A stretch of DNA of 64,000 bases, taken from positions 22,203,045 to 22,267,044 of the forward strand of contig NC_092680.1 of NCBI RefSeq assembly GCF_964355755.1. Direction: 5' to 3'. The translations under genes and the position numbers were made by a program. Below, in pieces: positions 33,901 through 40,400 of the stretch (the first letter of the stretch is position 1; every line of letters starts with the position of its first letter). This stretch comes from Antedon mediterranea (taxonomy: Eukaryota > Echinodermata > Crinoidea > Comatulida > Antedonidae). The notes beneath the pieces are model-generated. The model was not told where the DNA came from. It saw nothing but the letters and a program-made list of their open reading frames with translations, and did no database searches.

Positions 33901-34036
33901 CAACGATGATGAAAACAAAGATGATGATGATGAGGATGGCAAAAATAGTGATGATGACAAAAATGGTGATGATGATGCCAAAAATGGTGATGATGATGGC
34001 AAGGATGATAAGGATAATGGAAATAATGACAATTAA
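287..34036 (+). CDS. Giant PLAT / FN3 multidomain protein gene (LOXHD1-like), 51 exons, 5'-partial
   Basis: I joined 51 exons, each with AG acceptor and GT donor and matching phase, into about 3,430 residues ending at TAA 34034-34036. Total coding length is 10,293 nt, a multiple of three, which supports the model. The order is a beta-trefoil-like piece, a Thr-Pro linker, PLAT 1-4, FN3 1-7, PLAT 5-16 and an acidic tail. PLAT domains are beta-sandwiches that bind lipids or membrane proteins. LOXHD1, a chain of PLAT domains, works in hair-cell stereocilia, so a membrane-apposed or ciliary scaffold role is inferred here. No signal peptide or membrane segment is visible, but the N-terminus lies upstream of the window. 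Single exon boundaries could be off by a few bases and there may be alternative exons. Exons are listed under the domain entries. Confidence 0.88.
427..1170 (+). repeat. 67-70 bp tandem array copying an exon end and its splice donor (about 11 units)
   Basis: Units start at about 427, 497, 564, 633, 702, 769, 836, 903, 970, 1037 and 1104. The first unit contains the last 38 nt of exon 287-464 and its donor CAAT|GTAAGT. Every later unit keeps the same exon-end sequence and the GTAAGT donor. The unit shrinks from 70 to a uniform 67 bp toward the 3' side, showing the most recent homogenisation. Confidence 0.95.
1171..1570. other. AT-rich intron, no feature seen
   Basis: I see no open frame with coding character, no repeat array and no RNA gene in this stretch between the donor array and the MITE at 1571. 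Confidence 0.6.
1571..2105 (+). mobile_element. MITE-like element with AGATGTATTGTCCC inverted ends (copy 1)
   Basis: Ends are TTAAAGATGTATTGTCCC on the left and GGGACAATACAT on the right, and the internal sequence matches, in the opposite orientation, the copy at about 30928-31414. No coding frame is present, so it is non-autonomous. TTAA is present at the left end only; at the right it is decayed into TATATA. Confidence 0.75.
2183..3083. other. Intron, AT-rich, nothing recognised
   Basis: There is no exon consistent in phase with its neighbours, and no repeat or RNA gene that I can see. Confidence 0.5.
3084..4492 (+). CDS. Exons 3-4: Thr-Pro-rich repetitive linker
   Basis: Exons 3084-3809 and 4424-4492, both phase 1 to 1. 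About 265 residues of low complexity, built from alternating TPTPLKER and TPVKEETP units (about nine), then PTPHPATPHPATPVEEFE. Alternating Lys/Arg and Glu next to Thr-Pro gives a flexible, charge-patterned, extended linker with many proline-directed kinase (S/T-P) sites. It separates the trefoil-like module from PLAT1. The donor at 3810 was chosen over the stronger-looking GTAAGG at 3731 because only 3809 leaves the phase 1 overhang that exon 4 needs. The open frame upstream of 3084 (hydrophobic, from 2996) is intron, not a signal peptide: the acceptor AAG|CA keeps phase 1 with exon 2. Confidence 0.75.
4888..6584 (+). CDS. PLAT domains 1 and 2
   Basis: PLAT1 uses exons 4888-5039 and 5189-5411. 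It begins DWKVYVKTGK, has IYKIRIGLE in the middle and ends DLWRELPAVRPGKKPLQ. PLAT2 uses exons 5532-5683, 6195-6352 and 6511-6584, with KYVVEVHTG, DSNVYINIVGEKGDIGNR, the FELQAV strand, VIVGHDGKGAGTGWYLHKV and a closing RWLDEGQ. The pair shows two sub-types. Type A starts with W-K-V and ends in an R-E-L-P-A motif. Type B has the D-x-N-V, Y-G-E-K-G-D-T-G and G-H-D-G-K-G-x-G-W signatures of LOXHD1 repeats. The intron between strands 4 and 5 (after the GQ or FK residue, phase 0) recurs in nearly every later PLAT domain, evidence that they arose by tandem duplication. Confidence 0.85.
6690..6812 (+). mobile_element. Possible non-LTR retroposon tail
   Basis: The stretch ends GATGAATAAAG followed by TTATTATTATTATTA, like the 3' ends of CR1/L2-type LINEs elsewhere in the window. 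No coding remnant is seen. Confidence 0.3.
7043..8315 (+). CDS. PLAT domains 3 and 4
   Basis: PLAT3 (type A) is in exons 7043-7203 and 7360-7579: DWQIFVTTGSN, TVTLHVYGDKG, then PYKIRIGYDNWKS and FEFDRWLSKEHDDLDTWREL. PLAT4 (type B) is almost all in the single exon 7723-8035, with the last strand in 8248-8315: YYIMVWTGSNEEAETNANVF, IHGKYGDTG, FEIEAVWLG, HDGKSPDVGWFVDKV and KWFDVGKGDKK. PLAT4 has lost the phase 0 intron found in the middle of its sisters, so intron loss or a retro-derived copy is likely. The last exon ends with a phase 1 A, the phase used at every FN3 boundary that follows. Confidence 0.87.
8304..8471 (+). repeat. 56-bp x 3 tandem repeat spanning exon end and donor
   Basis: Units begin at 8304, 8360 and 8416. 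Each contains CCTGCAACAA|GTAAGT or a one-base variant, so the final 12 nt of exon 8248-8315 and its donor are repeated twice downstream. Confidence 0.93.
8701..10471 (+). CDS. Fibronectin type III domains 1-4
   Basis: Four consecutive exons, 8701-8964, 9286-9549, 9729-10007 and 10202-10471, each encode one whole FN3 domain of 88-93 residues and each is phase 1 to 1, the classic shuffling class. Each has the strand B Trp (TAIVKWRKP, SISVTWDAP, SIEVSWKQP, TIVVGWKKP), the strand C aromatic (G-Y-x-V/L-K/T) and the strand E-F hallmark (GLNPGYEY, GLTPGKKY, GLSPGKVY, NLAPGREY). They end in a Thr followed by a split codon. FN3 domains act as elastic spacers or adhesion modules. The conserved symmetric phase explains how the block could expand between two PLAT pairs without breaking the frame. 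No RGD is seen. Confidence 0.88.
10758..11444 (+). CDS. FN3 domain 5 with basic repeat insert
   Basis: One 687-nt exon, phase 1 to 1, about 229 residues, more than twice the normal FN3 exon. The first half reads SITVNWDRPSGELTGYKV, that is strands A to C. Then comes about 140 residues of Lys/Arg/Ser-rich sequence with seven to eight perfect copies of SKSRTGDR (24-bp units, about 11041-11218). FN3 then resumes with ITVYVDEKTTRAKISNLEGG and HYIIDIFTIAGEQES. The insert sits in the loop between strands C' and E, where it could be held out of the fold. Several RxxS sites look like basophilic kinase targets. The open frames on the opposite strand are by-products of the 24-bp period. Confidence 0.85.
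11984..13315 (+). CDS. FN3 domains 6-7 and a mini-exon linker
   Basis: Exons 11984-12259 (FN3-6: SLILSWNPPDG, YQVNLTSSG, LQFEQEYTTNIFTL) and 12757-13026 (FN3-7: TIVVTWKKPNGNYTGFKV, DLEPGKEYDIQIWSL), both phase 1 to 1. FN3-6 has lost the usual L-x-P-G turn, reading QFEQEY, so it may be the most diverged of the seven. A 21-nt exon at 13295-13315 (six full codons, SDKPET, plus split codons) links the FN3 block to PLAT5. Its phase fits on both sides and its acceptor is TTTTTTCAG, but at 21 nt it is the least certain exon, and skipping it would also keep the frame. Confidence 0.8.
12361..12502 (+). repeat. About 45-bp x 3 tandem repeat in intron
   Basis: Three near-identical copies of a unit with GTATATATATGGTTCACATT and CTGCTTGTTCTCTTG. 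It produces spurious open frames but no splice-compatible exon. Confidence 0.9.
13527..14825 (+). CDS. PLAT domains 5 and 6 plus short linker
   Basis: PLAT5 (A) begins in exon 13527-13693 (EWKVVVNTC) and continues in 13941-14397, where VEIYKIRIGMEEERCWEGWH and FDRWLSRYQDDFDIVRELPA are followed without an intron by PLAT6 (B): TDANVWITLHGERGDSGRR, FKVEAVNLGEIKMVQVSHDA. PLAT6 ends in exon 14523-14657 with FQCNEWLDDH. Exon 14775-14825 adds a 17-residue charged linker (EELKEDKPDS). Here the A/B junction intron has been lost, so one 457-nt exon spans halves of both domains. In PLAT6 the usual H-D-G-K-G-x-G-W is changed to a gapped H-D-A-I-G-Y-G-S-G-M split by an intron. Confidence 0.85.
14978..17117 (+). 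CDS. PLAT domains 7 and 8
   Basis: PLAT7 (A) uses exons 14978-15132 (TWKVTVRTSEYADAGTSAKV), 15296-15382 (GEVQKVRLTHDNSGDNPNWH) and 16328-16457 (FRFDSWLTYDKQGFDVLEMP). PLAT8 (B) uses 16611-16762 (DTDGNVSVIMYGEFGNTGKR) and 16898-17117 (FLINSVSLGKLEKMVFYFQT, then FPCHDWLGLNPTTG). The intron between exons 15382 and 16328 holds a 55-bp minisatellite. PLAT8 lacks the H-D-G-K-G loop typical of type B, having YFQTDVDQEAWLLDY instead, so its ligand surface has diverged. Confidence 0.85.
15585..16130 (+). repeat. 55-bp minisatellite, about 10 copies, in the PLAT7 intron
   Basis: The unit contains GGCTAAACTGCCGATAATGA and an imperfect palindrome CCAATACCGTATATTGG. GGCTAAACTGC recurs exactly every 55 bp from 15590. 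The last copy is rearranged with an inserted GAGATACC. Confidence 0.95.
17273..17456 (+). mobile_element. Small MITE, about 185 bp
   Basis: Terminal inverted repeats AAGCGTGGTTCCCACTAG on the left and CTAGTGGGAACCAAGCTT on the right enclose GC-richer sequence with CpG-rich sub-terminal inverted motifs (GGACGTAACGCAA, and TTACGTCCTTGCG on the other side). It lies in the intron between PLAT8 and PLAT9. There is no coding capacity. The flanking TA/TTTA may be a short target duplication. Confidence 0.75.
17668..19660 (+). CDS. PLAT domains 9 (acidic insert) and 10
   Basis: PLAT9 (A) uses exons 17668-18221, 18474-18560 and 18697-18967. It starts GKWLVWVTTGREDNMGTDAN and is interrupted after the strand CILPLIEEH by about 90 residues rich in Asp, Glu, Asn and Lys built on E-D-K-N-D-D-E-N-K-N-E units, before resuming FPPGSVKQFE. 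A second charged insert of about 50 residues splits its last segment after HFFANRWLKEDKN. PLAT10 (B) uses 19082-19248, 19344-19501 and the start of 19624-19885: WTDASPFIVIYGEKGDSGKR, FSIEAVDLMRP, GHNAKGYGAGWFVEEI and RWFDDG. The inserts sit in surface loops, as in FN3-5, but have the opposite charge. Confidence 0.84.
19661..21491 (+). CDS. PLAT domains 11 and 12
   Basis: PLAT11 (A) starts inside exon 19624-19885 (GNWKVSVRTNMKSSDDMSSP) with no intron separating it from PLAT10, then uses 20462-20548 (ISKVRVEVNQ) and 20651-20762 (IKMVNDQTDENLKFNFDSRI). Its end is shortened: the usual R-E-L-P-A motif is missing. PLAT12 (B) uses 20878-21032 (AGTEATQIYLTIMGSNGDTG) and 21263-21491 (FEIEAVSVGKIHTIKVENEH, then FDCSSWIGEDQQD). 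The type B glycine-rich loop is replaced by NEHNDPWLLEQV. An incomplete second copy of the 5' end of exon 21263 lies just upstream. Confidence 0.84.
19886..20461. other. Intron, nothing recognised
   Basis: AT-rich intron between two PLAT11 exons, with no repeat array or alternative exon seen. Confidence 0.5.
21154..21222 (+). pseudogene. Truncated duplicate of the PLAT12 exon start
   Basis: About 70 nt copy the 5' end of exon 21263-21491 (GTTGATAACTTTGAAATAGA onward) with substitutions. A four-base insertion in CATACTGTACAATC shifts the frame, and an in-frame stop follows. There is no AG directly before it, so it is probably not spliced. Confidence 0.75.
21736..27665 (+). CDS. PLAT domains 13 and 14
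   Basis: PLAT13 (A) uses exons 21736-21896 (NWKCFVTTSDINDCGMDKEV), 22029-22142 (GDLVKIRVAVIDIDESGEQT) and the first part of 23463-23753 (FEFNKWFSKTEEKSDVINEL). PLAT14 (B) follows in the same exon (SATDSNVLVTIFGSNGDTGS) and, after a 3.35-kb intron carrying a Helitron-like insertion, in 27108-27256 (FLFEAVTVGKIKHVLIEKGP) and 27550-27665 (KWIGSSELPEDNSN). PLAT14 keeps a shortened G-P-G-K-P-W version of the type B loop. The donor of exon 22142 is the start of a 1.2-kb minisatellite. Confidence 0.84.
22143..23370 (+). repeat. About 41-bp minisatellite, about 29 copies, starting at a splice donor
   Basis: The unit contains GTACTTATTCAAGTTTATTC and AACAACTTTCACTGTG or AACAACTTTTACTTTG. The first base is the GT of the donor of exon 22029-22142 (AACAAG|GTACTT), so nearly every unit carries a copy of the intron's 5' splice-site side. 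Two unit sub-types (C/GTG and T/TTG) alternate on the left half and the C/GTG type dominates on the right. Confidence 0.95.
23786..27040 (+). mobile_element. Helitron/Helentron-like composite insertion, 3.25 kb, non-autonomous
   Basis: The left end reads TCTAGAACGTAATT followed by AGGTGATCATTT. The right end carries AAATGATCACCTAT, then the hairpin AATTCGTC..GACGAATT and CTAG before T. A short hairpin followed by about 6-10 nt and CTAG is the 3' hallmark of Helitrons. A second such end (AACTCGTC..GACGAGTT, then CTAG) lies at about 25468-25500, so two elements may be nested or fused. Two about 300-bp internal direct repeats lie at 23932-24235 and 24236-24540 (shared TCAGAnCCGCGTAGCGTAAG). It has local CpG-rich stretches unlike the flanking intron. 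No Rep/helicase frame is visible. It splits the PLAT14 coding sequence but sits in an intron. Confidence 0.55.
25255..25328 (+). other. tRNA-like sequence with B-box, probably a SINE head or pseudo-tRNA
   Basis: GGGTTCGAGTCCCGTCACGG matches a T-arm and B-box, and TGGCTCGATGTGTAG is a degraded A-box. The acceptor stem does not pair, so a working tRNA is unlikely. It lies inside the Helitron-like composite. Confidence 0.4.
27837..27930. repeat. (TA)n microsatellite
   Basis: Long uninterrupted TA runs, broken once by AGTAATAATGTAAC. A further TA run with the same AGTAATAATGTAAC motif is at 28978-29025, on the other side of the tRNA-bearing element, and shorter TA tracts lie at 27756-27772. Confidence 0.9.
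28044..28114 (-). tRNA. tRNA-Thr(TGT)-like copy 1, probably a pseudogene
   Basis: Minus strand. A-box-like TGGTCTAGTGGTATGATA, anticodon arm CTCGC-CCTGTAA-GCGAG, T-arm with GGTTCGAATCC. The anticodon would be TGT (Thr). The universally conserved U33 is C, the T-stem has one A-A mismatch (GCAGG against CCAGC), and the acceptor stem has one mismatch. The same defects are in all three copies, so they predate the duplications. Confidence 0.55.
28431..28499 (+). tRNA. tRNA-Thr(TGT)-like copy 2, truncated acceptor, pseudogene
   Basis: Same core as the other copies, but two bases of the 3' acceptor are missing (CAGCCAGACA). A T-run follows at once, as in a Pol III terminator. Confidence 0.5.
28795..28865 (+). 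tRNA. tRNA-Thr(TGT)-like copy 3, probably a pseudogene
   Basis: Identical to copy 1 over the tRNA core, including C33 and the T-stem mismatch, and followed by a T6 run. It lies in the right arm of the foldback element. Confidence 0.5.
29146..34036 (+). CDS. PLAT domains 15 and 16 and acidic C-terminal tail
   Basis: PLAT15 (A) uses exons 29146-29309 (NWKLIVTTGESSELKEIGKM), 31688-31771 (IWKLRLQLDEESSKSWFVEK) and 31968-32091 (RLNKWVGVNSGNILEIPA). PLAT16 (B) uses 33228-33382 (YVTIYGDKGDTGKRYFF), 33498-33637 (FIIEAVSVGDLTKCVIGHDG) and the start of 33751-34036 (KWLTANDGDKAE). The last exon then gives about 80 residues of Asp/Lys/Asn-rich tail with D-D-D-x-K-N-G units, and stops at TAA 34034-34036. 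The tail resembles the PLAT9 insert in composition. Nothing suggests a membrane anchor or lipidation. Confidence 0.86.
29386..29424 (-). mobile_element. Possible Helitron 3' end (hairpin plus CTAG)
   Basis: On the minus strand GATGGGCGAAGCGAGCGTAC forms a hairpin whose CCATC arm runs into CTAG and then T. The body would extend right of 29424 into the otherwise featureless intron. I could not locate the other end. Confidence 0.35.
30928..31414 (-). mobile_element. MITE-like element with AGATGTATTGTCCC inverted ends (copy 2)
   Basis: Flanked by TTAA on both sides: CTTAAAGATGTATTGTCCC at the left and GGGACAATCTTTAA at the right. About 480 bp, inverted relative to the copy at 1571-2105, with high identity throughout. 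A TTAA target is typical of piggyBac-type transposons, so it may be a deletion derivative of one. Confidence 0.75.
32097..33071 (+). repeat. Tandem array (about 50-60 bp then 84 bp x 7) starting at a splice donor
   Basis: The array begins six bases after the donor of exon 31968-32091. Early units are GATGCAGGAATTATCTCAAT plus a short tail. From 32478 an 84-bp unit with an added CATTCATGCAATATGACTG segment repeats seven times almost perfectly. Because 84 is a multiple of three, long open frames appear on both strands. They have no splice signals in phase with the gene. Confidence 0.93.
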
Positions 34037-34900
34037 TAGATCATAAAGGACAACAGTGCTGAGCTTGCAGAATCGATCAGTTGCCCTAGCTTAATCCAAA
34101 AATGTGCGTAATGCAACTAACGATCTAATGCTTCAAAGTGTGTTTCTCACATTTTGTCTATTTTAATCGTTTTATAGTACTACAGTATTATAGTTGTAGG
34201 ATTGTTTAGTAACAATTTGTATAGTCCGTTGTACATAACCATTTGACAAGTAAAACCAGTATTGAACAAATCATTATAATACAATTTGTACAGTAGTCTC
34301 TTACATGCTGTACTATATGTTACCAAAGAAACTGTTTAGTAGGTTTTTAATCTCAAACATTAAAACCATATTCAGCACACATGGATCATGTTCTAGTATG
34401 TAAGACCTACTAAGTTCATGTATGTACTTGGAAAACACTTCAGTCGGAGGATGAGGCTATGAGTTTCACAAGACAAGATGACACAGATGTCATTCATGTC
34501 TCTTTTCATCCAAACAGGTGTTGTGCCTTCCTGCATTTTTTTCAGTTGGTACTAATATATAGTTTGTGGATTTATTTATAGTCTTTAGCTGTAAATCACT
34601 GAATAGTAGTAGAGAACCTAGACATTACATAATAGTAATTTATGTACAGTAGCAACATTTTCTCACAAATATAATAGTATTGAATTATTATGGTATGTTG
34701 ATGTAAATAACCAGTATTGTTAATCGATCAAACTAAATGTTAAAAAACCAGAAACGAAATACATTAAACCTTAGAGGACACTTTCCCGTGAAACAACGAG
34801 AAGAAGTAACCCCTTATGGGAACAATGGTTCTCCTTTAGTCATAATACTTTTTTTTTCATTATGTTAGATCAAAGTCTAAGTGTTAATTGAGTGATATAA
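34037..34900. other. Probable 3' UTR and downstream of the PLAT/FN3 gene
   Basis: No coding frame. Possible poly(A) signals are ATTAAA at about 34357 and 34763. No other feature is seen. Confidence 0.35.
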
Positions 34901-34904
34901 TATG

Positions 34905-35475
34905 GTTTCTCCCTTTCTTGGGGTTATGAAACAACCCTGAAAGAGTGGAATTCTACGTAAAACACTAAAATAAAACAGTTTTGGTCACATCGTTAGTTGT
35001 GGTTCCCTTATAGAGTCAAAGTTATTATTGTATCAAGACACTCTGGATACTTCTCTCTTTCCTGTAGTCATGAAACAACCCGGAAAGAGTGGAATTCCAC
35101 GTAAAACACTAAAATAAAACAGTTTTAGTCGACTCGTTAGTTGTTGTTTCCTTTAGAGTCCAAGTTATTATTGTATCAAGACACTCTGGATGCTTCTTTC
35201 TTTCCTGTAGTCATGAAACAACCCGGAAAGAGTGGAATTCCACGTAAAACACTAAAATAAAACTATTTTAGTCACATCGTTAGTTGTTGTTTCCTTTAGA
35301 GTCCAAGTTATTATTGTATCAAGACACTCTGGATGCTTCTTTCTTTCCTGTAGTCATGAAACAACCCGGAAAGAGTGTCCACGTAAAAATTTAACACAAG
35401 TACAAACAAGTCAGACCATTTTTTTTCTTTAAAGTTCAAGTTATTATATAATATACAAAGGCACTCTGGATGTCT
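34905..35475 (+). repeat. About 143-bp tandem repeat, four copies
   Basis: ATGAAACAACCC recurs at 34926, 35070, 35213 and 35356. Each unit also has GTAAAACACTAAAATAAAAC and CAAGACACTCTGGATG. The last copy is truncated and diverged. The embedded AATAAA could serve as a repeated poly(A) signal. Confidence 0.9.
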
Positions 35476-35564
35476 CTTCCTTTATCCGGAGCGTATGCGG
35501 GGTGAGGACGCACACCAAAAAAGCAACACTTGTCCAAAGGGTCCACTTGTTTAGACCTAGGCCG

Positions 35565-36305
35565 GACATTTTAAAGGAATAGTGCAATTTATGAGGACAT
35601 GCATCTCAATTTTTAAAATGTTCATGTTTGTGAAGTTGGTTACTAGTTCCTAAGTTCCTTATTCAAATTCAATTAAAGGGACAGTCACAAATATTTTTTA
35701 AAACAGATTTTAATACGTAATAACTGTCTAATTGAGTTGTTATTGCATCAACATGTTAGCCTTGACCGGTTCTACTTCTTCCGGTCAAAGTTCAATAACA
35801 TTTTATGCATTTACGCCCTCTACGGCGAATATGTAACTAGCTTTTACGAACGTTATAACCCTTGTTCTACTTAATATTTTCAAAATATTTTGGTATAGAT
35901 CGATGACATTTTTGTATCTACGCCCTCTACGGCGAATAAGTAACTGGCTTTTACGAACGTTATAACACTTGACCTACTTAATTTTTTGGTAGAGTAGGTG
36001 AAGGGTCATCGATCTATACCAAAATATTTTGAAAATATTAAGTAGATCAAGTGTTATACGTTCGTAAAAGCTAGTTACTTATTCGCCGTAGAGGGCGTAA
36101 ATGCATAAAATGTTATTGAACTTTGACCGGAAGAAGTAGAGGAGGTCAAGGCTAACATGTTGATGCAATAACAACTCAATTAGACAGTTATTACGTGTTA
36201 AAATCTGTTTTTAAAAATATTTGTGACTGTCCCTTTAATTGAATTTGAATAAGGAACTAGGAACTATAGTAACCATGAACTTCACAGACATAAAATGTTC
36301 TTAGC
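35565..36305. mobile_element. Long foldback MITE with about 300-bp arms
   Basis: The left arm from about 35600 to 35910 pairs with the right arm about 36000-36300, for example AAAGGGACAGTCACAAATAT against its complement at 36212-36236, and ATTTACGCCCTCTACGGCGA against 36084-36103. The loop (35911-35990) contains a further partial copy of the arm. No coding sequence is present. Confidence 0.85.
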
Positions 36306-36790
36306 TGAGTCAAGTGCACTTAGTTGCCAAAGTGCGAGCCATGAGAGGCAAGCTCTGTCGAGTGAGTGTTGTGCACGTCGATAACACGAATGTCATGAGT
36401 TCGGATCCGATGAAAAGCTAATGCATGTTAGTGGCCACAACTGTGCCATTGTGTCCATTGAACACATACAATTTTGTTTATGTCCACATTTACTTAATTC
36501 TTTTTCTTGTATGGATTGTCACTATGAGGAGGGCGACGGTGACGGACTTGTCTCAGTAGTCAGCTATGTCGTCCCTCGACCAAATTATATTCTTTGTTGG
36601 TTTTTTTGTTATTTGTTTTGTGTGTGTGTATTTCATAATTTTATTCTGTTGAAATACCGTGGTCGCATGAATTGCATGCATTCCATGCCTCGCTGGCTCG
36701 CACATTGCTCTTACTTGTTTTACTTGTAATCCCTCATAATTGGAGACATGTCATTTCAAATTACTGGGCTAGCGGAGCTATATTTTTTCA
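36306..36790 (+). other. Possible SINE-like retroposon between the two genes
   Basis: GAGTTCGGATCCGATGAAAA at about 36399 resembles a tRNA B-box region. The downstream body has higher GC than its surroundings and a spurious 102-codon frame. No family could be assigned. Confidence 0.25.
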
Positions 36791-37297
36791 AAATAGTCTT
36801 AACTCATCCCCCAATCATGGTACGTTGGATTGAGGTATTGAAGACTCTTAATTAGGCTGCTATTCGTTTCATATTATCAAATTAAATTTGAACAAGAGTT
36901 GAGTTTTATGTCCAAAAAAGAACTTATACAGTAGTTAGATTGCATCACAAATTAGACTTTCGTACAGACGTCCTGTGGTTGAAACCTTGTCGACCATAAT
37001 TTAATATGGTACCGATATGGTATTAAAGTTCTGACCGGCTATAATAAGTCTTTTAAAAAATACTTTAAAAATACCTCTTATTATTAAATTTAATTAATGT
37101 ATAAACGCTTTACAGTAAAATAAATTATCGTGTTACAATTTTAATTTTTAACATAATTATAATTATTCTAAAAGATAATATTTGAATCTAAGCCTATATA
37201 GGCCTAGATGGTAATATTTTAATAGGTGTGTGTGTTCTGCCATTTTAGCAAAATAGGATCGTCGTCGTATCGAAAAAGTAATTATAAATTGTATGCA

Positions 37298-37424
37298 ATG
37301 GCAAAGAAAACCTATGATTTGTTGTTTAAACTTCTACTTATTGGAGATTCTGGTGTAGGAAAAACGTGTATATTGTTCAGGTTTTCAGACGACACCTTTA
37401 ACACGACGTTTATATCAACTATAG
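37298..37424 (+). CDS. rab10: Rab10 first exon 1a (canonical)
   Basis: [20 protein letters not shown] then [19 protein letters not shown] and STI|G. This is the standard Rab10 N-terminus, with P-loop GDSGVGKT and the switch I Thr in STIG. The exon and its first intron are richer in CpG than the later alternatives, fitting the main, broadly used promoter. The start at 37298 is preferred over 37226 because it matches the family. The predicted product is 200 residues. Confidence 0.95.
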
Positions 37425-40400
37425 GTAAGGTTCCTATCTCTTTTTCTAGGCCCAGTTTTTAGTAAGAAGGCTAGCCTAGATAAGCGGAGAGGTAGGGTGG
37501 AAAAGACATAAAGTACGTCGTATAGCGAGGCGATCACGCCCTTACCTCAACGTTTTCCGACTGGCAATCAAGTACTGTATACGAACAAAATGAGAACTCT
37601 TTGCCACTACAAAATCATTTGAATTGGTAAAACAATCAACAATATAGCCTACAAATTGTTTTTAATTTTTAAAATAATTATTTTTTAGTTAGGCCGCTAG
37701 CCTATAAATAATACTAATAGTAGATAGGCTTAGTTAGGGCCTAGTAGAGGCCTAGCTATGGCCGACCTATCTAAGGAGGGTTCACCTAAGGCTAGGCTAG
37801 ATTGTACTACTATCTAGACAGGCCATCACCACATTACATTGCTTTTAGATACAGTGTTTACGTCTTATGGTATCGTTAGGTATCCTTAACGTTTGTAAAT
37901 AAAAAGGTTTGTGAAACAAGTATGAATCTATCTAGATTTTAAATAAGTACTTCAAATTAAACTATTACCAGATTATGGTAGCGTATTAACTCATCATACA
38001 GTATTAGCGGAGTACAGTGAAAAATGTAATTAAAATGTAAAGCAAGTAATTCTTATTCGTTTATTGCAAATGGAATCAAATCAGCATACAAAAACATGCA
38101 AAAATAAATACTGACAATGAGATGCTACTAGTTACTGTCAGTTTTCATCTGAAGACATATTGCTGTCATTGAATGGTATCAGTTGACTTCACTGCTGGTG
38201 TGTAACTGGAGATCTACGTTTATAACATGTTATAAAATTTTTGATTTATATAACATTGAGCTATGTTATTGATTAAACTAACTGTATATTGTACAACATG
38301 TAGTATTCTTTAGAGCAGCGTTCAGCAAAAAACTTTTGTTTTGCGGCCTAAAATCCGTTTCCTGGGACCAAAGTGACTGTACACTAGTAGAGGCCAACCA
38401 CACTGTGGTCAATGCGAAATCTAAAATGGTAGATGGGACACATAAATGAACTGAATCTGATGAACAGTAGAGGCCAATCACAATGTGGTCGACGCCAAAT
38501 CTAAAATGGTAGACGGGACACAATAAGTGAACTGAATCTGATGAACAGTAGAGGCCAATCACAATGTGGTCGACGGCAAATCTAAAATGATAGACAGGAC
38601 ACAGTGAACTGAATCTGATGAACAGTAGAGGCCAATCACAATTTGGTCGATGCCAAGTCTAAAATGATAGACAGGACACATAAGTGAACTGAATCTGATG
38701 AACAGTAGAGGCCAATCACAATTTGGTCGACGGCAAATCTAAAATGGTAGACGGGACACAATAAGTGAACTAAATCTGATGAACAGTAGAGGCCAATCAC
38801 AATTTGGTCGATGCCAAGTCTAAAATGATAGACAGGACACATAAGTGAACTGAATCTGATGAACAGTAGAGGCCAATCACAATTTGGTCGACGGCAAATC
38901 TAAAATGATAGACAGGACACATAAGTGAACTGAATCTGATGAACAGTAGAGGCCAATCACAATTTGGTCGATGCCAAGTCTAAAGTCTAAATACACTGAC
39001 CCCTTCTATAGTTTATAGCTATCCAGTACACTGACCCCTTCTATAGTTAGCTATCCTGTACACTGACCCATTCTATAGTTAGCTATCCTGTACACTGACC
39101 CATTCTATAGTTTATAGCTATCCTGTACACTGACCCCTTCTATAGTTAGCTATCCTGTACACTGACCCCTTCTATAGTTTATAGCTATCCTGTACACTGA
39201 CCCCTTCTATAGTTTATAGCTATCCTGTACACTGACCCCTTCTATAGTTTATAGCTATCCTGTACACTGACCCCTTCTATAGTTAGCTATTTATCCTGTA
39301 CACTTACCCCTTCTATAGTTTATAGCTATCCTGTACACTGACCCCTTCTATAGTTTATAGCTATCCTGTACACTGACCCCTTCTATAGTTAGCTATTTAT
39401 CCTGTACACTGACCCCTTCTATAGTTTATAGCTATCCTGTACACTGACCCCTTCTATAGTTTATAGCTATCCTGTACACTGACCCCTTCTATAGTTTATA
39501 GCTATCCTGTACACTGACCCCTTCTATAGTTTATAGCTATCCTGTACACTGACCCCTTCTATAGTTTATAGCTATCCTGTACACTGACCCCTTCTATAGT
39601 TTATAGCTATCCTGTACACTGACCCCTTCTATAGTTTATAGCTATCCTGTACACTGACCCCTTCTATAGTTTATAGCTATCCTGTACACTGACCCCTTCT
39701 ATAGTTTATAGCTATCCTGTACACTGACCCCTTCTATAGTTTATAGCTATCCTGTACACTGACCCCTTCTATAGTTTATAGCTATCCTGTACACTGACCC
39801 ATTCTATAGTTTATAGCTATCTTGTACACTGACCCCTTCTATAGTTTATAGCTATCCTGTACACTGACCCCTTCTATAGTTTATAGCTATCCTGTACACT
39901 GACCCCTTCTATAGTTTATAGCTATCCTGTACACTGACCCATTCTATAGTTTATAGCTATCCTGTACACTGACCCATTCTATAGTTTATAGCTATCTTGT
40001 ACACTGACCCCTTCTATAGTTTATAGCTATCCTGTACACTGACCCCTTCTATAGTTTATAGCTATCCTGTACACTGACCCCTTCTATAGTTTATAGCTAT
40101 CCTGTACACTGACCCATTCTATAGTTTATAGCTATCCTGTACACTGACCCATTCTATAGTTTATAGCTATCCTGTACACTGACCCATTCTATAGTTTATA
40201 GCTATCTTGTACACTGACCCCTTCTATAGTTTATAGCTATCCTGTACACTGACCCCTTCTATAGTTAAAAGCTATCCTGTACACTGACCCCTTCTATAGT
40301 TAAAAGCTATCCAGTACACTGACCCCTTCTATAGTTTATAGCTATCCTGTACACTGACCCCTTCTATAGTTTATAGCTATCCTGTACACTGACCCCTTCT

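Noticed and set aside
36421-36729. 102-codon Cys-rich frame upstream of Rab10
   Set aside because: It lies in a retroposon-like stretch with no recognisable protein motif and no splice partners.
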